Assembly (NCBI GenBank): GCA_016722045.1
Contig: JADKGY010000034.1
Location: forward strand, 1 to 27,494
Length of the DNA: 27,494 nt
Source: Candidatus Opimibacter skivensis
GTDB taxonomy: Bacteria > Bacteroidota > Bacteroidia > Chitinophagales > Saprospiraceae
Reading direction: 5' to 3'
Position 1 is the first letter of the stretch; each line of letters begins with the position of its first letter. The position numbers were made by a program, and so were the translations under genes. The notes below the pieces were generated by a model that saw nothing but the letters and a program-made list of their open reading frames with translations, was not told the DNA's origin and did no database searches. Of the stretch, positions 9,057 through 18,463 are shown in pieces.

Positions 9057-9539
9057 TCATTCATCATTCATCCTTTGCTTCTTTGACAATCTTTGGATCG
9101 CCATGGCCATCCGCTCAATTTTAGTTTCTTCCTTTTTAGCGGAATAGATCCATTGAATGTACTGATGTTGTTCGCTCTCCGATATAGATTGGAAAAATTT
9201 TAAAGCCTTTGGTTCTTCGTGAAGACATAAGAGCATTTCTTCAGGTATTTCCAATGGTTCATCATCCGGATATAAAATAACATGGACCAGATCGCCTTCT
9301 TTTTTTCCTATTTTCTTTCTGATTTCTGCTTTGACAGGCAGGAACAAATGGCCATCCCCCATGGGCATGAGATGATATTTTTTTATTTCAATACCATCGA
9401 TAGTGCCTTTTACCTTCACCCATCCAAAGTGAGCTTTTCTGTCTTGTAGTATTTCGGGTACACGGGCAAAGGTCCAGCCTCCTTTGCCCGGATATTTTTC
9501 CAGAAGATATTTCTTATTTACTAGTGGTTTCAAAAGCAT
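9057..9539 (-). CDS. DUF1905/YdeI-like (OmdA) protein
   Basis: An intact 160-residue soluble protein. The first hundred residues show a small beta-barrel-like DUF1905 pattern, with GGWTFARVPEI and FGWVKVKGTIDG near the start, then HLMPMGDGHLFLPVKAEIR and KKEGDLVHVILYPDDEP. The C-terminal part, FFQSISESEQHQYIQWIYSAK (given as residues of about 115-135) followed by a basic helix, matches the bacteriocin-protection YdeI/OmpD-associated domain. These proteins are common in Bacteroidota and have no firmly known activity. It lies downstream of the NTF2-like gene with a strong hairpin in between. Confidence 0.8.
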   Translation of the reverse strand: MLLKPLVNKKYLLEKYPGKGGWTFARVPEILQDRKAHFGWVKVKGTIDGIEIKKYHLMPMGDGHLFLPVKAEIRKKIGKKEGDLVHVILYPDDEPLEIPEEMLLCLHEEPKALKFFQSISESEQHQYIQWIYSAKKEETKIERMAMAIQRLSKKQRMNDE

Positions 9540-9552
9540 GAGTGTGATTGAA

Positions 9553-9587
9553 CACGAACCGTGAAAATAACAAATTCACGGTTCGTG
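9553..9587. terminator. 13-bp perfect hairpin between two genes
   Basis: CACGAACCGTGAA (9553-9565) and TTCACGGTTCGTG (9575-9587) are perfect complements around a 9-base loop. CGTGATCACG at 9584-9593 is a second, overlapping palindrome. No T tract follows on either strand. The hairpin lies in the 63 bases between the NTF2-like stop and the YdeI-like start. It could be a terminator or transcript-stability element, or a protein-binding site. Confidence 0.5.
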
Positions 9588-9602
9588 ATCACGAGTCACA
9601 TC

Positions 9603-9995
9603 TCACTTCAATGCAGCTACAACTTTAAATGTGTCGATGAAGGCCTGGTAGGTTTTTACTTTTTCATTTTCCACTTCCCATATCATCATCCACTCACTTT
9701 CAAAAGTCTTCCCGGTATGGTTACTTTTCCCTATAAAAAATCCTTTCACGATCACGTTGTTCCCGTCATTCATGAATTGCTGGGGTTCAAAATGAGTGAA
9801 AGAAATTGTTTTACCCATCTCCGTAAAGAAATGGAGTACCTCACTTTTGCCTTTACATTTGCCGGCATAGGGGATTTCGGGATAGCCCGGATCCGTCCAG
9901 GTGACATCATCGGTGAGAAGATCAAGAACTCCCTGTGGGTTTCCTTTGCCAAACTCGGCATAGCATTGCTGAACAGTCTGAATTTTGCTTGTCAT
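9603..9995 (-). CDS. NTF2-like (SnoaL-like) protein
   Basis: A complete 130-residue protein of the nuclear transport factor 2 fold: an N-terminal helix (TVQQCYAEFGKGNPQGVLDL), then TDDVTWTDPGYPEIPYAGK and KGKSEVLHFFTEM. Beta strands of the curved sheet follow, ending WMMIWEVENEKVKTYQAF. Members act as small isomerases, lyases or binding proteins; the family is too varied to predict a substrate. It starts 76 bases after the stop of the AraC regulator gene and may be co-expressed with it. Confidence 0.82.
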   Translation of the reverse strand: MTSKIQTVQQCYAEFGKGNPQGVLDLLTDDVTWTDPGYPEIPYAGKCKGKSEVLHFFTEMGKTISFTHFEPQQFMNDGNNVIVKGFFIGKSNHTGKTFESEWMMIWEVENEKVKTYQAFIDTFKVVAALK

Positions 9996-10071
9996 TTTGA
10001 TTTGTTTTTAATTGTAAATGATGATGCAAAATTGACATCTGTACCTCGAATCCGTTTTTCCTAAACGGAAC

Positions 10072-11016
10072 TTAAATTGTCTTAAACGGAATTCTTTTTA
10101 CATCCCCCGGTTTCATCCCGTAGAACTGCAGAAAAGCCCGATTGAATGAAGACACGCTTTCGTAGCCTACGATGATGGCGACCTCGCTGACTTGCAGATT
10201 AGTCGCCTGAAAAAGTTCATAGGCTTTGGCCAGTCGCATCTGCTGGAGGTACTTAAATACAGGGACGTTAAACAACTCCTTAAACCCTTTCTTTAATGTG
10301 AATTCGTTCGTGCCGGCTTCTCTGGCCAGTTTTGACAGGCTTGGCGGATTAGCAATATCGCGCAATAGAAGATCTTTGGCGAATTGTATTTTATCAATAT
10401 CACTTCTGGATATCGTAAACTGCCGCTGATTTCCTTTCGCATAAATATCAAGAATGATGGCGATAAGTTCCAGCGATTTACTTTCAATAAAAATCCGCAT
10501 GGCCAAAGGTGACATCTGCGAATGAAAGATCTGGGATAATGTATTTTTAATGATCGCCTGCCATTGATAGCTTTCAAAATAACATTTGTTGGACATGTGC
10601 ATAGCATCCAGAAACTGAAAAGGCAATGCCTCCAGACTCTCTCCTATAAGTTTTAGAAATGCAGGCAGGTCCACATACAAAGTCAACAAAGAAATTGAAG
10701 GTTTCAATACCAATTCTTGCGTCACCTTACAGGTCGGCATCAGGAAGTTGTTTACTTTGCTGCTATCCGCAAATGCAGTCGGATAACCTCCTGTAAGCGC
10801 AAAACTCGTGGCGCCTGCTACACAGAAATTGAAACCGATATGGGGCTTGGGATTGTCGAACCTATTGACAATCGTAATGTGGGATGTATGCGTCGCTTCA
10901 AAAAGAGCAAGCTGAATATGCTCGCTCACCGTTATTTCCCGGTGATATAGATTCAAACCCGTCTCAGACAGTTTTGCCTGATCTGTCAGATCAATTTTTA
11001 TCTCTTCAACTTTCAT
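10072..11016 (-). CDS. AraC-family transcriptional regulator (soluble)
   Basis: An intact 314-residue protein without membrane segments. About the last 90 residues form the double helix-turn-helix: LSKLAREAGTNEFTLKKGFK, then LQVSEVAIIVGYESVSSFNR and FYGMKPGDVKR, a standard AraC signature. The N-terminal 200 residues resemble the ligand-sensing part of PchR-like regulators, which respond to siderophores, but sequence reading alone does not establish the ligand. It starts 23 bases from the SRPBCC stop upstream and ends 76 bases before the NTF2-like gene. It may control this small cluster. Confidence 0.87.
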   Translation of the reverse strand: MKVEEIKIDLTDQAKLSETGLNLYHREITVSEHIQLALFEATHTSHITIVNRFDNPKPHIGFNFCVAGATSFALTGGYPTAFADSSKVNNFLMPTCKVTQELVLKPSISLLTLYVDLPAFLKLIGESLEALPFQFLDAMHMSNKCYFESYQWQAIIKNTLSQIFHSQMSPLAMRIFIESKSLELIAIILDIYAKGNQRQFTISRSDIDKIQFAKDLLLRDIANPPSLSKLAREAGTNEFTLKKGFKELFNVPVFKYLQQMRLAKAYELFQATNLQVSEVAIIVGYESVSSFNRAFLQFYGMKPGDVKRIPFKTI

Positions 11017-11039
11017 TTAAGATATCATCACACATAGTT

Positions 11040-11480
11040 TCAAACCATGCTTTCAATTATTTTCTTAATGTTTATCAAATCCTTTTTGTTAGCTTTTTTC
11101 ATCATCGTAGCCATAATCGGGGCAAAAACTTTTGAAAATCCTGAAGGGTTGCCTTTGTTGCGCAATGTCATTTTTGTATTCTCCTTATCAATGGCGTTCC
11201 ATGTGTACGTGGTTTCCATTGGAAATGGGCCTTCCGCTGTTCTCATCACAAGTTTTTGCTCCTTGACCAATTCAACTATCTCATATGTATAAGCAAGTTT
11301 TTGTCCAAGAAAGTGTGCTACAAATGCAATTTTCGAACCCACTGCCAATGGCTTTGGTGATTTCCATTCCACAGATTTAATGTTGATATACCATTCAGAT
11401 GCATTGTCAGGATCAGAGGCATACTCTGTAACCTTGAGTAGTGGGGCATGTATGATTATTTCAGTGTTGACATCAACCAT
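11040..11480 (-). CDS. SRPBCC (polyketide cyclase/START-like) protein
   Basis: A complete 146-residue protein. The opening EIIIHAPLLKVTEYASDPDN and SEWYINIKSVEW are the classic strand-helix-strand of SRPBCC ligand-binding proteins. GSKIAFVAHFLG, TYEIVELVKEQKLVMRTAEG and TYTWNAID give the large antiparallel sheet. A long amphipathic C-terminal helix (MMKKANKKDLINIKKIIESM) closes the cavity. The fold binds a hydrophobic ligand, and the ligand is unknown. It lies just upstream of the AraC regulator gene. Confidence 0.85.
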   Translation of the reverse strand: MVDVNTEIIIHAPLLKVTEYASDPDNASEWYINIKSVEWKSPKPLAVGSKIAFVAHFLGQKLAYTYEIVELVKEQKLVMRTAEGPFPMETTYTWNAIDKENTKMTLRNKGNPSGFSKVFAPIMATMMKKANKKDLINIKKIIESMV

Positions 11481-11516
11481 ATAATTATGTTTGGAGGGAA
11501 TGATAGGGAAATTTGT

Positions 11517-14500
11517 TTAATGTAAAAATAACGACTCTGCCATTCTAAAATACTTCCCGGGTGTGATGCTAAAATGCGCACCTGATGAAATATGTTGCGT
11601 GCTATCCAATACACATTCACCGCCTGGCACGGGATCAATAACTATTGAATATCCCGCAGGCAACGTTGAAGGAGGTTTAAGGCTATTGATCCAATTACCT
11701 GATATACTCCACGCGCCATTACCGGAAAAAGTAAATGTGGTCACGACAGGTTTGGTGATAAATATTCCTTCACTCATATTCTGATAACTCCCCGAAGGAG
11801 TCGTTTCTGATTTTAATGCCCTGACCATGTAGACATTATTGGTCAATAAAGATGGAAAGCTATCGATGTATTGTGTGGCTGCTATGACAGAAGGATTCAG
11901 CCTGACAAAATTTCCAACCATTGTATCTGCACGATACACATTGTATCCAAGGATGTTGTTATCAATAGAAGCAGCCCAGTTTAATTGTATGCTCGTTTCA
12001 GTCTGTGTGGCCGTAAGATTTGTAACCGGATAAACCATATGCAATCGCAATGATGGATCTCCCATCAGTACCATGTGCACACCGCCCAACAATTGATTAT
12101 TGCCGGGATCGTAAATACCTTTATTGTTCTGACTCTGCAATGTTGAATATCCTATACTCTCGCCCAGACCCATGTGATGAAAATACCAACGCGGACTTCC
12201 CCCTGTCCAACACGTCGTCAGTGGCATCCCTGCATTGGCCAGTGGCGCTCTCAACAAATGATTGGTTGTCGTGGAGATACCTCCTTTTGCCCATTCGACA
12301 AAATAACTTCCATACAATTGCATGAAGACTGTGTTGATGTTCGTGCTGATACATTTGGAACTGGTAAATACAGGACTTGCGCAACTGGTATCGCTCCCTC
12401 CCCCGGCCATATACGTCCACAGATAAGAATGGGTTTGCAATGAATCCATAAACACATTGCAGGTATTATTTCCTGCGCATCCATTCGTATTGATTGCAGC
12501 TATATTGGTACTACCCAACATCGGTGCAAAACTACGCCAGGCCACTGCTGAAGTGGGAGGTAAACTATTATCAAGATGTGAATTCAGCAGAGCCCTTCTG
12601 GCAGGGTTAATTATCTTATGCCGGTAAGCATGATTTTTATTTAAATATTGTCTTATCAAATCCACTTCACTCAATGCAAAGCCTGTCATACTATGCATAT
12701 CTATACGTCCTACCTGTAGCTCTGCTGATGAAGGGATGACACTTTGATCCCAGTTACCATCGTTTGGAATATTGGGCGTATAGATATTGCCGGTGTTATT
12801 GGTAGCTACTGTATTGTCTGTCCAGGAACCATCAATATCGGCATAGTACACATCTGCCGGTTGTGCTCCGATCCGTTCAGCATGTCCATCAGGTGCAAAA
12901 TTGCCGGAATACGGAATAGCAAAATGACCTATGATCAATAGTGATTTTACATTTGCACCGGGCAGATTGTATTGACTGATCACCCAATTTTTTACGATGC
13001 TGTCTTTTGTAACTGAAGCAAAATTTTTCTGAACAACTTTCCATCCATCACCGATGAGGTCACTCTTCAGTTGACTAATTTCCGTGAGTAATGGAATAGT
13101 AAAAATCGTATCCACCGCCAGCAATAGCGTACCTCTCGTATCAGGTGCAGGTATATTAATTCCGGAATACACATATCCATAGCCTGTCACCAAAGGAGTC
13201 GTTTTTACGACTCTGTATTCATAAATAGTTCCTGCACTGACAGCATTGTCGTTGTAGTTGTTTGTGCTTCCTGAAAGTGATGCCAGATGACTCCAGCTCG
13301 TATCGGCAGGTAATTTTTTATCTATTGAATATGAAAGAGCATTCGCATCGTTGACCCAGGAAACAGTTATTTGCACCGGATTGGTCATCACTGTAGCCGA
13401 TGTTAATACCGAATAATCCACGCCATAAGGAGTACTCTGTATATAAAATGGCGCATCGCTGATATCGAGTACATTGCTATTCGCAGTGTTTGAAATTCTT
13501 ATATAACAATTCAGCGAAGGTGTATTTGGAATCATCCATGAATAACTTCCCGCAGCAGCGGGTGTAGAAGGTGTGATGGTTGTCCACGGGCCCGTATTTC
13601 CAGTCGTACTATACTCAAGTTTTACATTGTTGATGCCGGCTTGTGTCTGCCAGATAATAAATCGTTTGGTAGCGATTTGAAAAATATCTCCTCCCACATT
13701 TGGCTGTAATAGTACTATCGGTTGAGTAGGTGTATAAAGATGATATTTTAATATTCCTATATCACCTACTGCAAAGCCGGTAGTATCATTGACCATATCA
13801 ATCTCCCACAAGGTCCCTGTTGTAATCGATGAACTCTGGGCTGACCATGTAGTGCCACCATTTCCGGTCGTGATGATTACACCTTCTCTTCCACACGCAT
13901 ACCCGACAGAGGCATTGAGAAAATCAACGCCTAACAATTCTGATTGAGTGCCACTGGTTTGTCCTGTCCATGCAGTGGCTCCGGCATTGGTGGTGTGCCT
14001 GATGATACCATTTCCACCGACAAGCCATCCATTATTCGCATCTGAAAAACGAATATCATTAAAAGAGAGAAAGCTGGTTACGCCGGAATTGGTTTGATAT
14101 GTCCAACTTGAACCATTTGTCGTCTTAAGAAGTGAAGGGCTACCGAATGTATTATTAAATCCTCCACACACCCAACCCGAAGTAGTGCTTTGCATATCCA
14201 GGCCCCACATTGATGAGCCTTGATTTTGTTGCTGTATCCAATTGGCTCCGCCATTAACTGTTTTTAGTAATACACTGCCTGCACCTACAACCCATCCTGT
14301 AGTCGTATTCACGAACCTGATGCCATAATACTGACTGCCATAGGGAGATGTCTGAGGTGTCCATGTTGTTCCCCCATTGGTTGTGGTGATGATTGTCCCT
14401 TCATCCCCACAAGCCCATCCATTTGAAGCATCTAAAAAAAATATACTTCGTATGGTGCTTGTTGTTCCAGAGGTTTGTAAGGACCAGTTAGTCCCCCCAT

Positions 14501-14752
14501 TGGTCGTTTTCAGTATTGTACCATTCTCACCGGCAGCCCATCCGGTGGAGATATCAATAAATTTGACGGTCTTTAATCCGACAGAGGTAGGAAGGCCGGT
14601 GATGGGTGACCATACCTGAGCGTATAAAAGATTCAGTAATGAATAAAAACAAGCAGCGAGATAAGTGTCCAATGTTTAGCTCTTTTTAATTGAAAGTAAG
14701 TTGGTAAGCATTTCTTAAAGAGATAATGCTTAAATAGTTTGTTACTTGCCAT
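11517..14752 (-). CDS. Large secreted YCF48/C25-peptidase-like multidomain protein, one frameshift in the signal peptide
   Basis: I place the start at the ATG at 14752 (MASNKLFKHYLFKKCLPTYF). Adding one base to the five-A run at 14645-14649 joins it to a hydrophobic signal ending LLNLLYAQ; without this correction the gene would start at a TTG at 14672. Next come about six YCF48/BNR-like repeats (GTILKTTNGGTNW and similar, about 14570-13730), forming a likely propeller, and fibronectin-like strands. A gingipain (C25)-like region follows with GRIDMHSM, GLGESIGYS and LMGDPSLRL, then another fibronectin-like unit and a G8-like tail (GNGAWSISGNW). Where C25 enzymes have GHG there is GGG (12396-12404), and the Cys site appears to read LYGSYF. 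Length is about 1,078 residues. It is probably exported. A typical type IX sorting tail is not obvious. Confidence 0.75.
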
Positions 14753-14843
14753 AATCAATCTATTTGAACAGGAAACCAAAAAAAATCTGAACTATTAAAG
14801 TTAAAATTTTCCGCCCACTTGAAGGTTCATGATTCAAAAAAAG

Positions 14844-16987
14844 CTATTCATCCAAACCCATCTGCTTTAGCACAGCCAGAAACCGGGCATCCTTTCGTAT
14901 AGGATCCCAGATTGGATCTACCTTAAGCCAGATCATCCAGCCGGCGCGCTCACTCAACGCTTTGTCTAAATATTCGAAAGCATGATCTTTATCCCCAAGA
15001 GCTACATACACACTGGCTACAACATCAGACGCAACATATAATGAAGAAGATTGGACTTTAAGCGAATCTAATATAGCAATAGCCTGCTGTTTTTTACCTG
15101 CCCGGGCATATGCATACGCAAGACGTCCATGTGACCACGGTGCAGCGAATATTTCATGTGCCTTCTTTTGTTCATCAATGGCCTCTTCAAATTTTCCCTG
15201 TTGGATATAACATTGTCCGCGGACAAAATGAGCAAAGGGATAATTCGGATCAAACGAACTTAATTTATCAAGTTGCTTTAAGGCTTCATCATATTGTCTT
15301 GCATAATAGTACATGAGCGCGTGGAAAGAACCTTCTTCAGGATTCATTGGTTCCACTTCAACCATACGTGCACTTTCTTTAATAGCCTCCTCAAAATTTC
15401 CCTGCGAACTATAGTACCAACTGAGAAAAAAATGTCCCTGGTATTTATTGGGTTCAAGTTCAATCGCTTTTATACTCAGGATTTTACCCTGTTCCCAGTT
15501 CCATGCATACCAGAGTTCGTAATTGCTATACCAGGCATATGCGTCAGCCAGCGTGCTGTCTTTCGCCAGGGCGGTCAGCGCAGCTATCTTCAATTGAGGC
15601 ATCGCCACATTGGGCGCCATGAAGAAATCTGTTGCGAGACCATAGTAATAGGCTATACCTATATAAGGCAATGCAAAGTCAGGGTCTAGTTTTATAGCCT
15701 TGTTCATCATATCCAGACCTGCTTCCAGTCCTTCCGGTGTAACTTTCCGAATTTCGAAACTTCCTTTCAGGTAAAGATTATAAGCCTCCATATTGGTCGT
15801 TGGCTTTTTTTCGATACGCGCTTTTTCTGATGATGTAAGATTCGTTCTTAACTGTGAGGCAATGCTGGTCGCTACATCACTCTGAATCGAAAAAATATCT
15901 TTGAATTCTTTATCATACGTTTCCGCCCACAACTGTCTATCATCTTTTGCATTCACAAGCTGAACAGAAATATGCACTTTGTTACCTGATTTCTGGACGC
16001 TTCCTTCGAGCAATACATCAGCTCCAATGATGGCCCCGATTTCCTTCATGGTTTTTTTAGAGTCTTTGAATTGAAGCATTGATGTACGGGAGATCACATG
16101 CAGAGAACCAATCCTGGCCAGCTGAGTCAATATTTCATTGCACACCCCTTCAGCAAAGTATTCATCACCCTGATCCGCGCTGAGGTTGACAAACGGGATG
16201 ACGGCAATTGTTTTTGGCTTCGCATCCAGTGTCGGCGATGAATATCGTTTATAAATAAAAAATGTAATGATGGCGAGGAGAAGAATCACTCCTGAAAAAG
16301 AAGCGTCTTTAATTTTTTTGATGATGGATTTGTTTTTGCGGCCAGAGAGGATGTCGCCACTTCGGTAGTACCCGTTATTTTGGCGGCCGGATATTTCAAT
16401 GCTGTGATTACTTCTTTAATCGCATTGGCTATCTTATTGACCTGGTTACGGTAGTCTGTTTTATTTTGATTGTCATTTTTAATATCCCCCGGTTTAAGTG
16501 GTCGATTTACGCCAGGCTCTTTATAGATAAATTCAATCGCCCGCAATACGCCGCCAAGCTCATGTTCAAGTGTGGTTTTGTCTTCTGTATCCAGATCATG
16601 AATTTTCACAGGAAGAATTCGGCTTGCCACATTTCCGCTACTCAGTCTGATATCTCTCCCAAACTGATCCTCTTTCGCCATCCTGTTAAATGCACAAAAC
16701 TCATGTTGCCATGCGAATGATTTTGGATCACAATAAGTTTGAGAGATGATCGGAATGAAGATGAGGCACTTTAGTTTTCCTTCGAGGCTCTTGTCTACGT
16801 TGTGTGTCTCAAGCAGGCCGTCATGAGGATTCACGTCAAAGTAAATGGAAATATCTTCTTTAAATGTCCCTTCGAGTTCAGTTTTTAATGCAGTGACAAA
16901 CTCCGTGACCCAATGTTCGCCTCTATTGTCTTTGTGACGATAACTGATGAAGATGTCATATTCAAAACCTGGGAGGAGAGAAGGCAT
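14844..16987 (-). CDS. TIR domain - membrane helix - TolB/FlgO-like - TPR protein, one frameshift
   Basis: The ATG at 16987 opens a TIR domain: YDIFISYR (residues 10-17), SIYFDVN, IFIPIISQTYC and SFAWQHEFCAF (90-100), where E96 sits at the TIR NADase glutamate position. A linker follows, and the frame breaks at seven T (16313-16319). Adding one base gives SSKKIKDASFSGVILLLAII, a basic stretch leading into one membrane helix. After it come TIAVIPFVNLSADQGDEYFA and ADVLLEGSVQKSGNKVHISV, the TolB/FlgO-like domain seen in TPR adenylate-cyclase-type proteins. The remainder is TPR helices to the stop at 14844. Restored length is about 714 residues. The TIR end would be cytoplasmic and the TPR end periplasmic. 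It may be a signalling receptor or an NAD-consuming effector. Confidence 0.78.
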
Positions 16988-17000
16988 GAAGTAAAAGTAA

Positions 17001-17031
17001 CAAAATTATGTCCCCTATACGGTTATAAGCA
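17001..17031 (-). promoter_or_regulatory. Candidate Bacteroidota-type promoter for the TIR gene
   Basis: On the minus strand TAATTTTG (17008-17001) matches the Bacteroidota -7 consensus TAnnTTTG. A TTG lies 21 bases upstream (about 17032-17030) as a partial -33 element. The -7 element lies 13 bases from the ATG at 16987, implying a very short leader. It was the only clear match upstream of any gene here, and the match could be chance. Confidence 0.3.
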
Positions 17032-17055
17032 AGGTTGGAAATTGTCTTTGAATCA

Positions 17056-17760
17056 TTATTTACTGCGTAGAGCCTGCTCAATGCCTTCTTCAACTAAAGG
17101 CTCCATTACTTTGTATCCAGCGAGTATAGGATGGACTCCGTCTTCCGTATATCGCTTATCCAATCCTTTTCGTTCATCAACCATGTTTGAATAATAGTCC
17201 ACATAGACGATCCTTTCTTTCATACAATAGGCTTTGATCATCGCATTTAGTTTTACTATTTTCTCTGCGGGTTCAAGACCCGGATGCCATGGAAAATCAA
17301 ATGCCGGAAGTACAGAACACAAGACCACTTTGATGTTATTCGCATTAGCGAGCTCTGTCATGGAGACAATATTTCCAAATGATTGTTCCTGGGTGATATG
17401 TCCTGTGTTTTCAGCGATATCATTGATGCCGGCAAGGATGACGACGACAGTGGGACTGAGATCAATCACATCCTGGCGAAACCGGATCAACATCTGAGGA
17501 GTGGTCTGACCACTGATGCCGCGATTGATATAGGGTTTGTTGGCAAAAAACGACTCATCAAAAGACAGCCAGAATTCGGTGATCGAGTTGCCCATGAACA
17601 CAATTCTTTTTTCTGTTAGTGTTGGTGGCTTCAGGTTTTTATTGGCGTTTGCGTATTTATTAAGATTACCCCAATCTGTAGAAGGCTGATCAGCTTGTGC
17701 CATCATGTGAAGAGAAATTATGAATAATGAGCAAGTGAGAAAAAAGTTAATCCTTTGCAA
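17056..17760 (-). CDS. Secreted SGNH/GDSL-type esterase
   Basis: A complete 234-residue protein with a signal peptide (residues 1 to about 22, ending MMAQA). All four SGNH blocks are visible: VFMGNSITEF with the nucleophile S59, GISGQTT with the oxyanion glycine (81-87), AGINDIA with N113, and DGVHP with D207 and H210. This argues for an active esterase. Secreted members of this subfamily in gut and soil Bacteroidota often remove acetyl or other ester groups from glycans. That would fit the nearby PUL but is inference. It starts 12 bases after the methyltransferase stop, suggesting co-transcription. Confidence 0.9.
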   Translation of the reverse strand: MQRINFFLTCSLFIISLHMMAQADQPSTDWGNLNKYANANKNLKPPTLTEKRIVFMGNSITEFWLSFDESFFANKPYINRGISGQTTPQMLIRFRQDVIDLSPTVVVILAGINDIAENTGHITQEQSFGNIVSMTELANANNIKVVLCSVLPAFDFPWHPGLEPAEKIVKLNAMIKAYCMKERIVYVDYYSNMVDERKGLDKRYTEDGVHPILAGYKVMEPLVEEGIEQALRSK

Positions 17761-17772
17761 TGTTGTTTAGAT

Positions 17773-18396
17773 TTATTTTTTTCGTCCGACGAATCTTATC
17801 ACTGAGCCTACTCCGTTGTGAAATAATCCTTCGTTCAATTCGATTTCCTTTTCGGCTAATTCTATTATTTCGTAATTCGGAAAGTCAGATTTTATTTCAT
17901 CAATTGAGAATAACATATCTATATCCTTTGGCCCACCCACTTTTTCGTTCCTGGCGATATAGTCAATATGTCTTTTACTAAATGCTTCAAAAATAATTAA
18001 TCCACCCTTTCGCAAGTAGTATTCAAGTGTCTTGTGGTAATGCGATTTGATGTCTGCCGGAAAGTGGGCATAGATTAAAGCAATCGCATCAAATTGTCCA
18101 GGCTGATAATCCAACGTCTGCAATTCGCCAACCTGATAGTCAATCGTCACATTATTCGCATCCGCAAGTCGAAGGGCTTTATTTTTTCCTTCCAAGCTAA
18201 TATCAAAAGCTGAAACAGACCAGCCAAGTTTGGCTGCAAAAACGGCATTGCGCCCCTCACCTTCTGCGGGAAATAGGATAGCACCTTCACTCAATTTTTC
18301 AAGCTGCTCTTTTAAATAGTTGTTTGGATGTTCGCCATAAGCAAATTCATCTCCACGATAACGTTCATCCCATCTTTCTTTCCAGCTGTCATTCAT
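17773..18396 (-). CDS. Class I SAM-dependent methyltransferase (TehB-like)
   Basis: An intact 207-residue protein. The N-terminus WKERWDERYRGDEFAYGEHP is typical of thiopurine/TehB-like methyltransferases. Motif I is LFPAEGEGRNAVFAAKLG (about 41-58), with the SAM-binding acidic residue at D65 (SAFDIS). FDAIALIYAHFP is motif IV, and LRKGGLIIFEAF is the post-IV strand. Small methyltransferases of this type act on tellurite, thiols or other small substrates. Nothing nearby fixes the substrate. It lies 67 bases downstream of the GH30 stop and upstream of the esterase. Confidence 0.85.
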   Translation of the reverse strand: MNDSWKERWDERYRGDEFAYGEHPNNYLKEQLEKLSEGAILFPAEGEGRNAVFAAKLGWSVSAFDISLEGKNKALRLADANNVTIDYQVGELQTLDYQPGQFDAIALIYAHFPADIKSHYHKTLEYYLRKGGLIIFEAFSKRHIDYIARNEKVGGPKDIDMLFSIDEIKSDFPNYEIIELAEKEIELNEGLFHNGVGSVIRFVGRKK

Positions 18397-18463
18397 ATTT
18401 TGAAATCCATATTCATGTTATTTTTTGAAATATAATAATCTTAAGTGTACCGTGACGGACGCT

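Noticed and set aside
9561..10064. Plus-strand open frame of 167 codons
   Set aside because: It lies opposite the clear NTF2-like gene and its translation has no recognisable domain; a shadow frame.
15294..15689. Plus-strand open frame of 131 codons
   Set aside because: It lies opposite the TPR region of the TIR protein and shows no domain.
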